From Zoogloea oleivorans (lineage in GTDB: Bacteria > Pseudomonadota > Gammaproteobacteria > Burkholderiales > Rhodocyclaceae), in the NCBI GenBank assembly GCA_030157785.1, contig JAOAUC010000055.1, forward strand, positions 186,001 to 250,000: 64,000 nt of DNA, written 5' to 3'. The notes beneath the pieces are model-generated. The model was given only the letters and a program-made list of their open reading frames with translations, searched no databases and was not told the DNA's origin. Each line of letters opens with the position of its first letter. Position 1 is the first letter of the stretch. This document shows positions 46,673-59,457 of this stretch, in pieces. The translations under genes were made by a program, and so were the position numbers.

Positions 46673-46681
46673 CAGAGAGGC

Positions 46682-47809
46682 TCAGGGCTTGCGGACGCTG
46701 TCGGCGACCGTCACCGGACCATTGCTGTCCATCACCAGCGCGTAGGAAAGGCGCTCGAACACGCGGAACACGAAAACCACGCCGTAGCGATGCTCGGGCA
46801 GCCGGAAGCGCTGTGCCGGGCCGACGTTGTCTTCGCGGTACTCGGTTTCACCACGGTTGCGATGCAGGGCCAGCACATGACCGATCTCCATGCCATCACG
46901 TTTGCCGAGGCTGACCGACACCACGTTGTAGCGACCGGTTTCGGCCACGCCGTTGTAGATCGACACAACCCGGCCGGCAACTTCCTTGTCGGGAGCATGG
47001 GGCACGTAGCTGAGCAGATCGGGGCGCCCGGCCGGCAGCAGGCGGTCGCCCTTGCCGATTTCGTGCTTGGAGCTGGTCAGGATCAGGCTCGTCGGAATCG
47101 GCAGACGCGGCTTGCCGTCAGTCGATTTCTGGGGCTCGGCGGATGCATCCTGCGCATCCGGCGCAAGAACACCCGCCTCGGCCGTCACCCGTGCCTGTCC
47201 GAGGTAGGTAGCTTCGTAACCGAGAATCTCGCCGCTTACCGGCTCGACAAGGGGCTTGGCCTTGCGATAGATGTTCCAGTTGTGCACCTCCGGCGCCAGG
47301 CGGGTCGCAAAGACCGTGTCACCCGGACCGGTGAATACACGCCCCTCCTGGGTGGCCACGACGATCCCGGCGGCGGCATCCTCCTCCTCGGTAACGACCA
47401 GCGGCTCGGACAGGAAAGGCGTGATGGCACGCACCGGAATGCTCTGGATCGCGGCCTGGTCGGGCGTGGAATAGACCTGCGGGAAGCGCTTCTCGTAGAG
47501 CGGCTTGCCCACCGGCTGGCCAATCCGCTTGCCGAACTTGAGTGTCGGACCGTTGCGGTCTAGAACGATGATCTGCCCCGGGTAAATCAGGTGCGGATTG
47601 CGGATCTGCTCGCGGTTGAGGCGCCAGACTTCGGGCCAGCGCCAGGGCTCCTTGAGGAACTTGCCGGAAATGCCCCACAGGGTATCGCCCGGCACCACTA
47701 CGTGGCTGTCGGGCGCATCGTCGGCAAGGCGGATCGGGCCGGTGGCCCCTGCGCCCGCCGGAACCAGGGCGGCGACGCCGATGAGGAGGGCGGATATAAT
47801 GCGCATCAT
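46682..47809 (-). CDS. LysM peptidoglycan-binding protein
   Basis: A secreted or periplasmic protein of 375 residues. It has an N-terminal signal peptide (MRIISALLIGVAALVPAG) and one LysM domain at about 30-90 (VVPGDTLWGISGKFLKEPWR then LNREQIRNPHLIYPGQIIVL), followed by some 280 residues of unknown fold with mixed beta strands. It is probably involved in cell-wall binding and often lies upstream of dprA in this position. Either of two adjacent ATG codons (47809, 47806) could be the start; no strong ribosome site is visible. It is transcribed divergently from def. Confidence 0.88.
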   Translation of the reverse strand: MMRIISALLIGVAALVPAGAGATGPIRLADDAPDSHVVVPGDTLWGISGKFLKEPWRWPEVWRLNREQIRNPHLIYPGQIIVLDRNGPTLKFGKRIGQPVGKPLYEKRFPQVYSTPDQAAIQSIPVRAITPFLSEPLVVTEEEDAAAGIVVATQEGRVFTGPGDTVFATRLAPEVHNWNIYRKAKPLVEPVSGEILGYEATYLGQARVTAEAGVLAPDAQDASAEPQKSTDGKPRLPIPTSLILTSSKHEIGKGDRLLPAGRPDLLSYVPHAPDKEVAGRVVSIYNGVAETGRYNVVSVSLGKRDGMEIGHVLALHRNRGETEYREDNVGPAQRFRLPEHRYGVVFVFRVFERLSYALVMDSNGPVTVADSVRKP

Positions 47810-47954
47810 TGGAAGTGCACTCGCTTTCGGCGGACAGATTCGCCGCATCAATGGGCAGTCTGTGTTGCGGAGCCCGACGCCTGCTTCTTCAAGACGCGGG
47901 CATCGTAGATTTGGCTCAAAATTCTGCACGTAAAGTCTTCATCCGGCAATATTT

Positions 47955-48458
47955 ATGGCTCTGCTACCCATTCTCCGTTTTCCCGACCCACGTCTGCATA
48001 CGCGCGCAAGCCCCGTGCGCGCAGTGACCGACGAAATCCGCAAACTGATCGCCGACATGGCCGAAACCATGTACGAGGCGCCCGGCATCGGCCTGGCCGC
48101 CACACAGGTGGACGTGCACAAACGCATCGTCGTCATCGACGTGTCGGAGGACAAGTCCGGCCTTTTGGCCCTCATCAATCCCGAGATCATCGCCCGCGAC
48201 GGCGAGCAGATCTGTGAGGAAGGGTGTCTGTCGGTGCCCGGCATCTACGACAAGGTCAGCCGCGCCGAGCACGTGCGCGTGCGGGCCATGAACCAGCAGG
48301 GCGAAACCTTCGAGTTCGACGCCGAAGGCCTGCTCGCCGTGTGCGTCCAACACGAGCTGGACCACCTCGAAGGCATGGTTTTCGTGCAGCACCTGTCCCA
48401 ACTCAAACAGACCCGGATCAAGGGCAAACTGGCCAAACAGGCCCGGATCACCGCCTGA
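47955..48458 (+). CDS. def: Peptide deformylase
   Basis: Fe(II) enzyme removing the N-formyl group from nascent proteins. It has 167 residues. Motif 1 GIGLAATQ (GxGxAAxQ), motif 2 EGCLSVPG (EGCLS) and motif 3 HELDHLEG (HEXXH) are all present, giving the metal ligands Cys, His and His. Its stop overlaps the fmt start (TGATG), so the pair is translationally coupled; the two enzymes act at opposite ends of the formylation cycle. Confidence 0.98.
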   Translation: MALLPILRFPDPRLHTRASPVRAVTDEIRKLIADMAETMYEAPGIGLAATQVDVHKRIVVIDVSEDKSGLLALINPEIIARDGEQICEEGCLSVPGIYDKVSRAEHVRVRAMNQQGETFEFDAEGLLAVCVQHELDHLEGMVFVQHLSQLKQTRIKGKLAKQARITA

Positions 48459-49378
48459 TGAAAGTCGCCTTCGCCGGAACCCCCGAATTTGCCGCCGTGG
48501 CGCTGGAATCCATCCTCGCCGCCGGTTTCGAAGTCACCCTCGTGCTCACCCAGCCCGACCGCCCGGCCGGTCGTGGCATGCAATTGCAGCCCAGCCCGGT
48601 CAAGCAGGTCGCCCTGGCCGCGAACATCCCCGTCCATCAGCCCGAAAAGCTGCGCACGCCGGAACAGCAGGCGCCCCTCGCCGAGGCCGACGTGGACGTG
48701 CTGGTGGTGGCCGCCTACGGCATCATCCTGCCCCAGGCCGTGCTCGACATGCCGCGCCTTGGCTGCCTCAACATCCACGCCTCACTGCTGCCGCGCTGGC
48801 GCGGCGCGGCGCCCATCCACCGGGCGATCCAGGCCGGCGACCTTGAGACCGGCATCACCATCATGCAGATGGACGCCGGCCTCGATACCGGCCCGATGCT
48901 GCTCAAGCGCACCGAAGCCATCCACGCCGACGACACCACCGGCAGCCTGCACGACCGCCTCGCCTGGCTGGGTGCCGAGATGATCGTCGAAGCCCTTAAG
49001 GCCCTGCCCGACGGCCTCACCGCCACGCCCCAGCCCGCAGAAGGCGTCACCTACGCCGCCAAGATCGGCAAGGCCGAAGCCGCCGTAGACTGGACCCGCC
49101 CGGCGGTCGAGATCGAACGCACCGTGCGCGCCTTCAACCCCTTCCCCGGCGCCCTCGCAACCTACACGGGCACGCCGATCAAGCTGTGGCGCGCCCGCGC
49201 CATCGACGCCAGCGGAACCCCCGGCGAGGTCCTGCTGGCCGAGGCGGCCGGCGTGATCGTGGCCTGCGGCGAAGGCTCCCTGTGCATCACCGAACTGCAG
49301 AAGCCCGGCGCCAAGCGCATGCCGACCGCCGACTTCCTGCGCGGCATGCCGATTGCGGTGGGCAGCCGCTTCGCCTGA
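48458..49378 (+). CDS. fmt: Methionyl-tRNA formyltransferase
   Basis: Formylates initiator Met-tRNA using 10-formyl-THF. It has 306 residues. The start [16 protein letters not shown] and the active-site segment [20 protein letters not shown] (Asn and His catalytic, SLLPR motif) are intact, and the C-terminal domain ([20 protein letters not shown] then AFNPFPGA) contacts tRNA. ATG 48458 overlaps the def stop; the longer frame upstream lies inside def and is not used. Confidence 0.98.
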   Translation: MKVAFAGTPEFAAVALESILAAGFEVTLVLTQPDRPAGRGMQLQPSPVKQVALAANIPVHQPEKLRTPEQQAPLAEADVDVLVVAAYGIILPQAVLDMPRLGCLNIHASLLPRWRGAAPIHRAIQAGDLETGITIMQMDAGLDTGPMLLKRTEAIHADDTTGSLHDRLAWLGAEMIVEALKALPDGLTATPQPAEGVTYAAKIGKAEAAVDWTRPAVEIERTVRAFNPFPGALATYTGTPIKLWRARAIDASGTPGEVLLAEAAGVIVACGEGSLCITELQKPGAKRMPTADFLRGMPIAVGSRFA

Positions 49379-49468
49379 GGGCAGGCATCGCCCGATTGAA
49401 TTTTCGGGCAATGCCCGCATCTAACCGTTCGCGCACTTCGCGCGAACTCGAAAGGACGGATAAGCACA

Positions 49469-50320
49469 ATGTTCGGTAACTGGCTCAAGACCTCGATCCT
49501 CATGGCCGGGATCATCGCCCTCTTCGGGGTGATCGGCGGCATGATGGGCGGCAAGTCGGGGATGCTCCTCGCGCTGGTCTTCGGCGGCGCGATGAACATT
49601 TTCTCCTACTGGTTCTCCGACAAGATGGTCCTGCGCATGTACAACGCGCAGGAGGTCGATGAAAGCAGCTCGCCCTACCTCTACAACATGGTTCGCGAGC
49701 TGGCCGAGCGCGCCCAGCTGCCGATGCCCAAGGTCTACATCATCCACGAAGACCAGCCCAACGCCTTCGCCACCGGCCGCAACCCGGAGCACGCGGCCGT
49801 GGCGGCCACCAGCGGCATCCTGCAGATGCTCAGCCAGCGCGAGCTGCGCGGCGTGATGGCCCACGAACTGGCCCACGTGAAGCACCGGGACATCCTGCTG
49901 TCGACCATCTCGGCCACCATGGCAGGTGCCATTTCGGCCCTCGCCAACTTTGCCGTGATGTTCGGCGGGCGTGACAGCGAAGGCCGCCCGGCCAACCCCA
50001 TCGCCGGCATCGCCGTGGCCCTGCTCGCCCCGCTGGCGGCCAGCCTGATCCAGATGGCCATTTCCCGCGCACGGGAATTCGAGGCCGACCGGGGTGGTGC
50101 CGAAATCTCCGGCGACCCGCTGGCGCTTGCCGACGCGCTGACCAAGATCGATGCCTTCGCCCGCGGCATTCCGATGCCCACCGCCGAGGCGCACCCGGAA
50201 ACCGGCCAGATGATGATCATGAACCCCCTCTCCGGCGGCGGGCTGCGCGGGCTGTTCAGCACCCACCCGGCCACCGAGGAGCGGGTTGCCTGCCTGCGGG
50301 CCATGGTTGCCCGACGCTGA
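49469..50320 (+). CDS. htpX: Membrane zinc protease HtpX
   Basis: Inner-membrane M48 metalloprotease for quality control of misfolded membrane proteins. It has 283 residues. Two N-terminal membrane helices (about 5-25 and 32-52) are followed by the zinc motif [13 protein letters not shown] (HELAH), two further hydrophobic helices (about 150-185) and the third-ligand segment [10 protein letters not shown]. Preceded by CGAAAGGACGG (49449-49459), a possible ribosome site, and ended by a good terminator. Usually stress-induced; no obvious sigma-32 or Cpx site was seen in the 90-bp leader. Confidence 0.96.
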   Translation: MFGNWLKTSILMAGIIALFGVIGGMMGGKSGMLLALVFGGAMNIFSYWFSDKMVLRMYNAQEVDESSSPYLYNMVRELAERAQLPMPKVYIIHEDQPNAFATGRNPEHAAVAATSGILQMLSQRELRGVMAHELAHVKHRDILLSTISATMAGAISALANFAVMFGGRDSEGRPANPIAGIAVALLAPLAASLIQMAISRAREFEADRGGAEISGDPLALADALTKIDAFARGIPMPTAEAHPETGQMMIMNPLSGGGLRGLFSTHPATEERVACLRAMVARR

Positions 50321-50347
50321 TCCGCCAGCATTCGGCTTAACCCAGAA

Positions 50348-50377
50348 GAAACCCGGCTCAGGCCGGGTTTCCTTGTT
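50348..50377 (+). terminator. Terminator of htpX
   Basis: GAAACCCGGC (50348-50357) pairs with GCCGGGTTTC (50362-50371), a perfect 10-bp stem with a TCAG loop, followed by CTTGTTT. It lies between the convergent htpX and haemerythrin-kinase genes. Confidence 0.85.
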
Positions 50378-51816
50378 TCAGGCGGGGGCTTTCAAAGGCA
50401 GCAGCACCCGGAAGCGGCTGCCCTTGCCGGGCGTGCTGCCCACCTCGATGCGCCCGCCGTGCTGGCGCACAATCCGGTAGGCCGACGACAACCCAAGGCC
50501 CCGCCCCTGCCCCACCGGGCGGGTCGTGAAAAAGGGCTCGAAAATGCGCGCCCTGGTTGCCTCGTCCATCCCGCAGCCGGTGTCTTCCACGTCAATGACC
50601 AGTTCGGCCCCCACCTCCCGGGCCCGGAGGGTGAGCGTGCCCGGCGCACTCCCGAGGGCCCGGCCGGCGTTGTCGATCAAGGCCTTGAAGGCCTCGCCGA
50701 GCAGCGTCGGGTTGACCGCCATGCTGGGCAACACCCCGTAGCCGCGCACCACCTCCTGACCGGGGCAGCGACTGCCGGCAGTCGCCTTGATGGCGCCATC
50801 CAGCAGCGCATGCACGGACACCTCATGCAGCTCCGACGGCCCGGGCGAGGCGAAATCCTGCAGGGACTGGACAACTTCGGCCACCCGGCCGAGGCCGCGC
50901 ATGGACTCCAGGACCAGGGTCGGCAGGTCTTCACGGATGAACTCCAGGTCAGTCTCGGCGCGAGCGGCCAGCCAGGCGTCCCGATTGACGGAAGTCGCGG
51001 CCAGGCGGTCGGCGGTATTGACCAGCGCCAGCATGCGCTCGGCGTACTCCCGCAGGGTGCCCAGGTTGGAGGCGACGAAGGCCAGCGGATTGTTGATTTC
51101 GTGGGCCACCCCGGCGGCGAGCTGTCCGACTGCGGCCAGCTTGTCGGCCTCCTGCAGGCGGTTGCGGGTCTCTTCCAGGGAGTCGAGGGTGTGATGCAAG
51201 GCCTGGTTCGCTTCAGTCAGCGCCACTGTGCGCTCGGCCACCCGCGCCTCCAGGCCGGCATTGATCCGCGCCAGTTCATCGTTGCGTTCGGCCACCAGAC
51301 CCAGCAGGTTGCGTACCGCTCCGATCAGCGCGGTGTTGCCAGGGTCGCCGCGGTGTCCGCTTTCGGCCTCGAAGGCTTCCTCGGGCGTGCTGCCGGCGGC
51401 CACCGCACGCATCTGGCGGGCCATGCTGTGATCGGTGTCGAGAATGTGGAAGGTCAGCCAGCTGGTGACAAAGCGGTACAGCACCGGCACCACCCGGGCC
51501 GGATCGGCGGTGCTGCGCATTTCCTCCACCTGGGTGACAAAGTCCACGTGCAGCTGGCGATGCGTGCGCAGGTGACGCGAATCGAGCCCGGCGCTCTCCA
51601 TCAGCGCCTCCTCGGTGGCAAAGTGATGCTGCGCATAGCGCGCCAGCCCGTCGAGCACGTGAGCCAGCTCCGCCGGCAGCAGCTCGGCGCCGCTGACCGC
51701 CCGCTGGGCCAGCACATTGATCAGGTCGACAAGCTTGTGATGCTGGCCGTCCACGTCGCCAAAGCCGGTTTCGAAATAGTCCGCCCACTGAAAGGGCACG
51801 ATGCGCGATGCGCCGT

Positions 51817-51820
<4 letters not shown>
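50378..51820 (-). CDS. Haemerythrin-histidine kinase sensor
   Basis: A 480-residue cytosolic histidine kinase. The N-terminal bacteriohaemerythrin domain (about 8-140) has [27 protein letters not shown] and [12 protein letters not shown], which supply the His and Glu iron ligands. A coiled-coil linker (about 180-230) leads to a HisKA-type domain with H240 in [12 protein letters not shown], then an HATPase domain with [19 protein letters not shown] and [10 protein letters not shown]. No cognate receiver is adjacent in the protein, but its start overlaps (ATGA) the large hybrid kinase whose Hpt and receiver domains may share signalling. It would sense oxygen or redox via the di-iron site. Confidence 0.92.
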
Positions 51821-55728
<3,908 letters not shown>

Positions 55729-55860
55729 GAGACAGAACCTTTTGAGATCGCGGGGTTGTGCCAAGAGTGGATTGCGTGGCCTTCCAAGCTTAACGGCCTT
55801 ACCCCCGGGAGATTAAGGCTACGCATGCCAAAAGCCCGCATCCACCCGCCAGCGGCGGAA

Positions 55861-56946
55861 TCAGGCCGGATGCCGCGGTGCCCGGCTCCAGGCCACCAGG
55901 CCTGCGCCGATGTCATGCAGAGGCAGCACGCTTTCCACCGCCCCGCGCAGCATGGCCTCCTTCGGCATGCCGAAGACCACGCAGGTCTCCTCCGCCTCGC
56001 CGATGGTCGCGGCCCCGGCATTGCGCATTTCCTTCAGGCCAAGGGCTCCGTCGTCGCCCATGCCGGTCATGATGATGCCCAGTGCATTGCTGCCGGCCAT
56101 GCGCGCCACCGAACGGAACAGCACATCCACCGACGGCTTGTGGCGGTTGATCAGCGGGCCATCCACCACCCCCACGTGATAACCCCGGCCATCACGGGCC
56201 AACTGCAGATGCCGCCCGCCCGGTGCGATGAGCGCCAGACCGGGCTCGACCCGGTCGCCATGGCGGGCCTCGCGAACGCGGATGTGGCACAAGCCGTCGA
56301 GACGGCGGGCGAACATGTCGGTGAAGCCAGCCGGCATGTGCTGAACCACGACGATGCCCGGCACATCGTCCGGCAAGGTCGTCAGCACGGCTTCCAGGGC
56401 CTGGGTGCCGCCGGTAGAGGTACCGATGGCGACCACCCGGGCAAGGTCGCCTGCCGGGGCCAGACGCGGCCCGCGGGGCAAGTCATCGAGGGTCAACTTG
56501 GGACGCGGCGCCACAGCCACCTGACGCACGGGCGGCAGACGAGCGCTGGCAGCCGCCCGCACTGCCGCCACCAGGCTTTCGCTCTCGTCCTGCAGAAACT
56601 GCTTGACGCCCACCTTGGGCTTGGCCACCACGCTCACCGCCCCTGCCGCCAGCGCATCGAGGCTCGAGCGGGCGCCCCGCCCCACCAGCGACGAGCAGAT
56701 CACCACCGGCGTCGGCCGCTCGGCCATCAGCTTGCGCAGAAAGGTCAGCCCGTCCATGCGCGGCATCTCGATGTCGAGGACGATCACGTCCGGCCACGCC
56801 TTGCGCATCTTTTCGATGGCAAAGAGCGGGTCGGCGGCAGTGGCCAGCACCCGCATGTCGGGCTGGGCGGCAATGGCCTCGCTGGCCACCTGGCGCACGA
56901 TGGCCGAGTCGTCGACGATCATCACGCGGATCGGCGCGGACGCCAT
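55861..56946 (-). CDS. cheB: Chemotaxis protein-glutamate methylesterase CheB
   Basis: Removes methyl groups from (and deamidates) chemoreceptors, activated by CheA. It has 361 residues. The N-terminal receiver (about 5-125) has D58 in [11 protein letters not shown], with the acidic pair VDDS at 11-14. The C-terminal esterase domain shows [16 protein letters not shown] (catalytic Ser), [17 protein letters not shown] (catalytic His) and [11 protein letters not shown] (catalytic Asp). Its start overlaps the cheD stop by one base. It ends the core che gene run; the next gene in the same direction starts 132 bp further on. Confidence 0.96.
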   Translation of the reverse strand: MASAPIRVMIVDDSAIVRQVASEAIAAQPDMRVLATAADPLFAIEKMRKAWPDVIVLDIEMPRMDGLTFLRKLMAERPTPVVICSSLVGRGARSSLDALAAGAVSVVAKPKVGVKQFLQDESESLVAAVRAAASARLPPVRQVAVAPRPKLTLDDLPRGPRLAPAGDLARVVAIGTSTGGTQALEAVLTTLPDDVPGIVVVQHMPAGFTDMFARRLDGLCHIRVREARHGDRVEPGLALIAPGGRHLQLARDGRGYHVGVVDGPLINRHKPSVDVLFRSVARMAGSNALGIIMTGMGDDGALGLKEMRNAGAATIGEAEETCVVFGMPKEAMLRGAVESVLPLHDIGAGLVAWSRAPRHPA

Positions 56947-57449
56947 CAGGCCGCGGTGCCCAGGGGCCGATGGGCCAGCCACACATGGCCGGTCCACAGA
57001 TCGAAGATCAGCTTGCGATGGCCCTTGCCGCCGCAGTGGGCGAGGGCCGCCGGCCGGTAGCCGTGGCGGGCCAGCAAGGCATAAGCCGATTCGACGTTGC
57101 GGGCGGCAATGTCCATCACTTCGGAACTGTCGTCCGGGCGGGTCAGCATGTTGCCGCCGCCGAAGACCTTGACCTGGTAGTCGGCCGGACGACTGGCCAG
57201 CCTCGCCACCTCCCGGTCGAACAGTTCAAGGGCCTCGTCGGCGTAGCGTCCGTCGGGCGCGGCACCGGCAACCCGGCCGCGGGAGGGCAGCATGAAGTGG
57301 CACATCCCGCCGACGAGCCGGGCCGGATGCCACAGGGTGATGGAAATGCACGAGCCGAGCAGCGTCGAGATGCGCGTGCGACCGCCGCCGAAATGGAAAC
57401 CGCCGGGCTGCAGGAAGACTTCGCGGATATCGTCGCCAAACTCGATCAT
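56946..57449 (-). CDS. cheD: Chemoreceptor glutamine deamidase CheD (copy 1)
   Basis: A 167-residue amidase that converts receptor Gln to Glu before methylation. The catalytic Cys and His are C34 ([11 protein letters not shown]) and H51 (GMCHFMLP), and KVFGGGNM with a terminal [10 protein letters not shown] core matches the family. It lies between cheR and cheB; its start (57449) overlaps the cheR stop by 4 nt. A second, only moderately similar CheD is encoded on the other side of cheR (58294-58884). Confidence 0.93.
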   Translation of the reverse strand: MIEFGDDIREVFLQPGGFHFGGGRTRISTLLGSCISITLWHPARLVGGMCHFMLPSRGRVAGAAPDGRYADEALELFDREVARLASRPADYQVKVFGGGNMLTRPDDSSEVMDIAARNVESAYALLARHGYRPAALAHCGGKGHRKLIFDLWTGHVWLAHRPLGTAA

Positions 57450-58285
57450 GGCTTGCGATAGATGGTCGCCCGCACCGGCTCCAGGCCCTGCTGGATGCCG
57501 TTGAGGGTTTCCGAGTGGCCGATGATCAGGTGACCGCCCGACTTGAGGCGTGGCAACAGGTTGGCGACCACCTTGCGCTTGGTTTCCATGTCGAAATAGA
57601 TCATTACGTTACGCAGGAAAATCACCTCGAAATCGCCGATCCCGGCATCCACCGGCAGGGTCAGGTTCACCTGCCGGAAGCGCGTCCGCCGCTTCAGCTC
57701 CGGCGAGATGAGGAAGCTGCCGCTATGGGAGCGCACGCCCTTGAGACAATACTTGCTCAGGTAGCCCGGTGGAATACCTTCGTTACGCTCGAGAGGGTAA
57801 TGGCCCGCCTCGGCCTTGGCCAGCACCTGGGTGCTGATGTCCGAGCCGAGCACCTCCCACGGGGCGCTGGTGAGCGTGTCGGAGAGCAGCATGGCGAGGG
57901 TGTAGACCTCCTCGCCGGTCGAGCAGGCCGCGCTCCACACCCGGAAAGGGGCCGGACTGCGTCGCGGCACGATGATCTCGTCGCGCAGGAAGTGGAAATG
58001 GCCCGGCTCGCGAAAAAAATAGGTTTCGTTGGTGGTCAGCAGATCCACCATCACCTGCAACTCTTCGGAGTGATGGCCGGTAGCCAGCATCCGGTAATAC
58101 TGGGAAAAGGTGCCGAACTGGTAGTGCTTCAACCGCTTGGAGAGGCGCCCGACCAGCAGCACCTTTTTGGCGTCCGACAGACTGATGCCGGCGATCTTGT
58201 AGATCAGGCGCTGAAAAAGCGCGAACTCCTGATCGGTGATGGCGGAAACCATCGGGTTTCCGGCGGCGGCGTGGGCCCTGTGCAT
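57446..58285 (-). CDS. cheR: Chemotaxis protein methyltransferase CheR
   Basis: SAM-dependent methyltransferase acting on chemoreceptor glutamates. About 279 residues with start 58285; an alternative ATG at 58252 would remove 11 residues. The N-terminal helical domain (FALFQRLIYKIAGISLSDAK, VGRLSKRLKHYQF) is followed by the methyltransferase fold with VWSAACSTGEEVYTLAM (SAM site), LGSDISTQVLAKAEAG, VNLTLPVDAGIGDFEVIFLRNVMIYF split as VNLTLPV, DFEVIFLRNVMIYF, and SGGHLIIGHSETL. All motifs of CheR are present. It sits between two cheD genes in the operon. Confidence 0.96.
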   Translation of the reverse strand: MHRAHAAAGNPMVSAITDQEFALFQRLIYKIAGISLSDAKKVLLVGRLSKRLKHYQFGTFSQYYRMLATGHHSEELQVMVDLLTTNETYFFREPGHFHFLRDEIIVPRRSPAPFRVWSAACSTGEEVYTLAMLLSDTLTSAPWEVLGSDISTQVLAKAEAGHYPLERNEGIPPGYLSKYCLKGVRSHSGSFLISPELKRRTRFRQVNLTLPVDAGIGDFEVIFLRNVMIYFDMETKRKVVANLLPRLKSGGHLIIGHSETLNGIQQGLEPVRATIYRKP

Positions 58286-58293
58286 GGCGGAAT

Positions 58294-58884
58294 TCAAAAC
58301 AGTTCGACCTTGTTGTCCGGCGCCCCGGGCGTGACGAGGGTGGCCGCGTAGGCGCGCTCTTCCCGGGCGATGACCTCGGCGGTGGCATGGGAGGTGACCA
58401 TGCGCTTGCACCAGGCATCGCCGTTACTGGGCACAAAAAGCAGCTTGCGCGACCAGGGACCGAGAAAATCCGACGCGATCACCGGAATGCCCTCCCGCTG
58501 TAGCCAGTCACGGGCAAACCTGGCGTTGCGCTGGCCGATGGCAAAAGGCTGGCCGGCGGTATCGATGATGGTGCCGCCACCAAAGGCCTTGGCCTGGATG
58601 CGCGCCTTGCGGGCACCCTGGGCGAGCAGGGCATTGAGCAGCGCTTCCATCGCGTAATCGCCCGCCAGCAGCGAATCCACCTCGCTGTTGGCACTGCGCT
58701 GCATGTTGGGGAGCATGAAGTGGTTGAGGCCGCCGACCCGCGCCTGCAGGTCGAACATGCATACCGCCACGCAGGACCCAAGCAGCGTGGACAGCGGGCG
58801 TTCCCGCTCCACCGCCCATGCGCCGGGCGCCACGTTGCGGGACAGGCGCTCGATCTCGCGGGCGGGCAGGCTGGCGTAATCCAT
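58294..58884 (-). CDS. cheD: Chemoreceptor glutamine deamidase CheD (copy 2)
   Basis: A 196-residue CheD. Catalytic C38 (STLLGSCVAVCMFD) and H55 (GGLNHFMLPN) are intact, as is AKAFGGGTIIDTAGQPFAIG. It has ~30 extra residues at the C-terminus compared with copy 1 (LVTPGAPDNKVELF). ATG 58884 was chosen; the frame continues upstream without a family match. With copy 1 it brackets cheR, giving two deamidases in one operon; division of labour between receptors is possible. Confidence 0.92.
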   Translation of the reverse strand: MDYASLPAREIERLSRNVAPGAWAVERERPLSTLLGSCVAVCMFDLQARVGGLNHFMLPNMQRSANSEVDSLLAGDYAMEALLNALLAQGARKARIQAKAFGGGTIIDTAGQPFAIGQRNARFARDWLQREGIPVIASDFLGPWSRKLLFVPSNGDAWCKRMVTSHATAEVIAREERAYAATLVTPGAPDNKVELF

Positions 58885-58897
58885 GGGCGTCCGGCCC

Positions 58898-59437
58898 TCA
58901 GGCCGCCGGCACGCCTCCGGCCAGGGTGTCGACGGCGCCATCGGTCACCATTCGCGACAGCGAGGCGATTTCATCCACCGACAGCACCTTGTCCACTTCA
59001 AGGAGGATGACGAACTTGCCATTCACCTTGCCCATGCCCTGGATGAAGTCGGCCCGGATGCGGGCGCCGAAGGACGGCGGCGGCTCGATTTCGGAGGCCG
59101 GAATTTCCAGCACTTCCGACACCGCATCCACCACCACGCCGATATCCTGGCGCTCATCGTTCTCGGTGAGTTCGATGATGACGATGCAGGTGCGCCGGGA
59201 GATTTCCGAGCGCTTGCCGCCGAAACGGCTGGCCAGATCGATCACCGGCACCACCGCCCCGCGCAGGTTGATGACCCCGCGGATGAAGGGCGGCACCATC
59301 GGAATCTCGGTGACGGCACCGTACTCGATGATTTCCTTGATGTTGAGAATGCCGACGGCAAACATCTCGCCGCCGAGGAGAAAGGTCAGATACTGGGCCG
59401 GGCTCGACTCGGCCGGCGAAGCGGGCAGCGCGGACAT
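58898..59437 (-). CDS. cheW: Chemotaxis coupling protein CheW
   Basis: A 179-residue SH3-like scaffold that links receptor tips to CheA. Typical motifs: YLTFLLGGEMFAVGILNIKE, VTEIPMVPPFIRGVINLRGA, VPVIDLASRFG and GVVVDAVSEVLEIP. Expressed between the MCP and the second cheD gene, with 20 bp to the MCP stop. Length is normal. Confidence 0.96.
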   Translation of the reverse strand: MSALPASPAESSPAQYLTFLLGGEMFAVGILNIKEIIEYGAVTEIPMVPPFIRGVINLRGAVVPVIDLASRFGGKRSEISRRTCIVIIELTENDERQDIGVVVDAVSEVLEIPASEIEPPPSFGARIRADFIQGMGKVNGKFVILLEVDKVLSVDEIASLSRMVTDGAVDTLAGGVPAA

Positions 59438-59457
59438 GTTCAGGCTCCTTTCGCTGC

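Noticed and set aside
47795-47800. TATAAT promoter for def
   Set aside because: A perfect hexamer occurs 155 bp before def, but it lies inside the signal-peptide coding sequence of the divergent LysM gene and no -35 element is spaced correctly.
55796-55822. Terminator after the hybrid kinase or cheB
   Set aside because: GCCTTA and TAAGGC can pair across this AT-poor stretch, but the stem is only 6 bp and no T-run follows on either strand.
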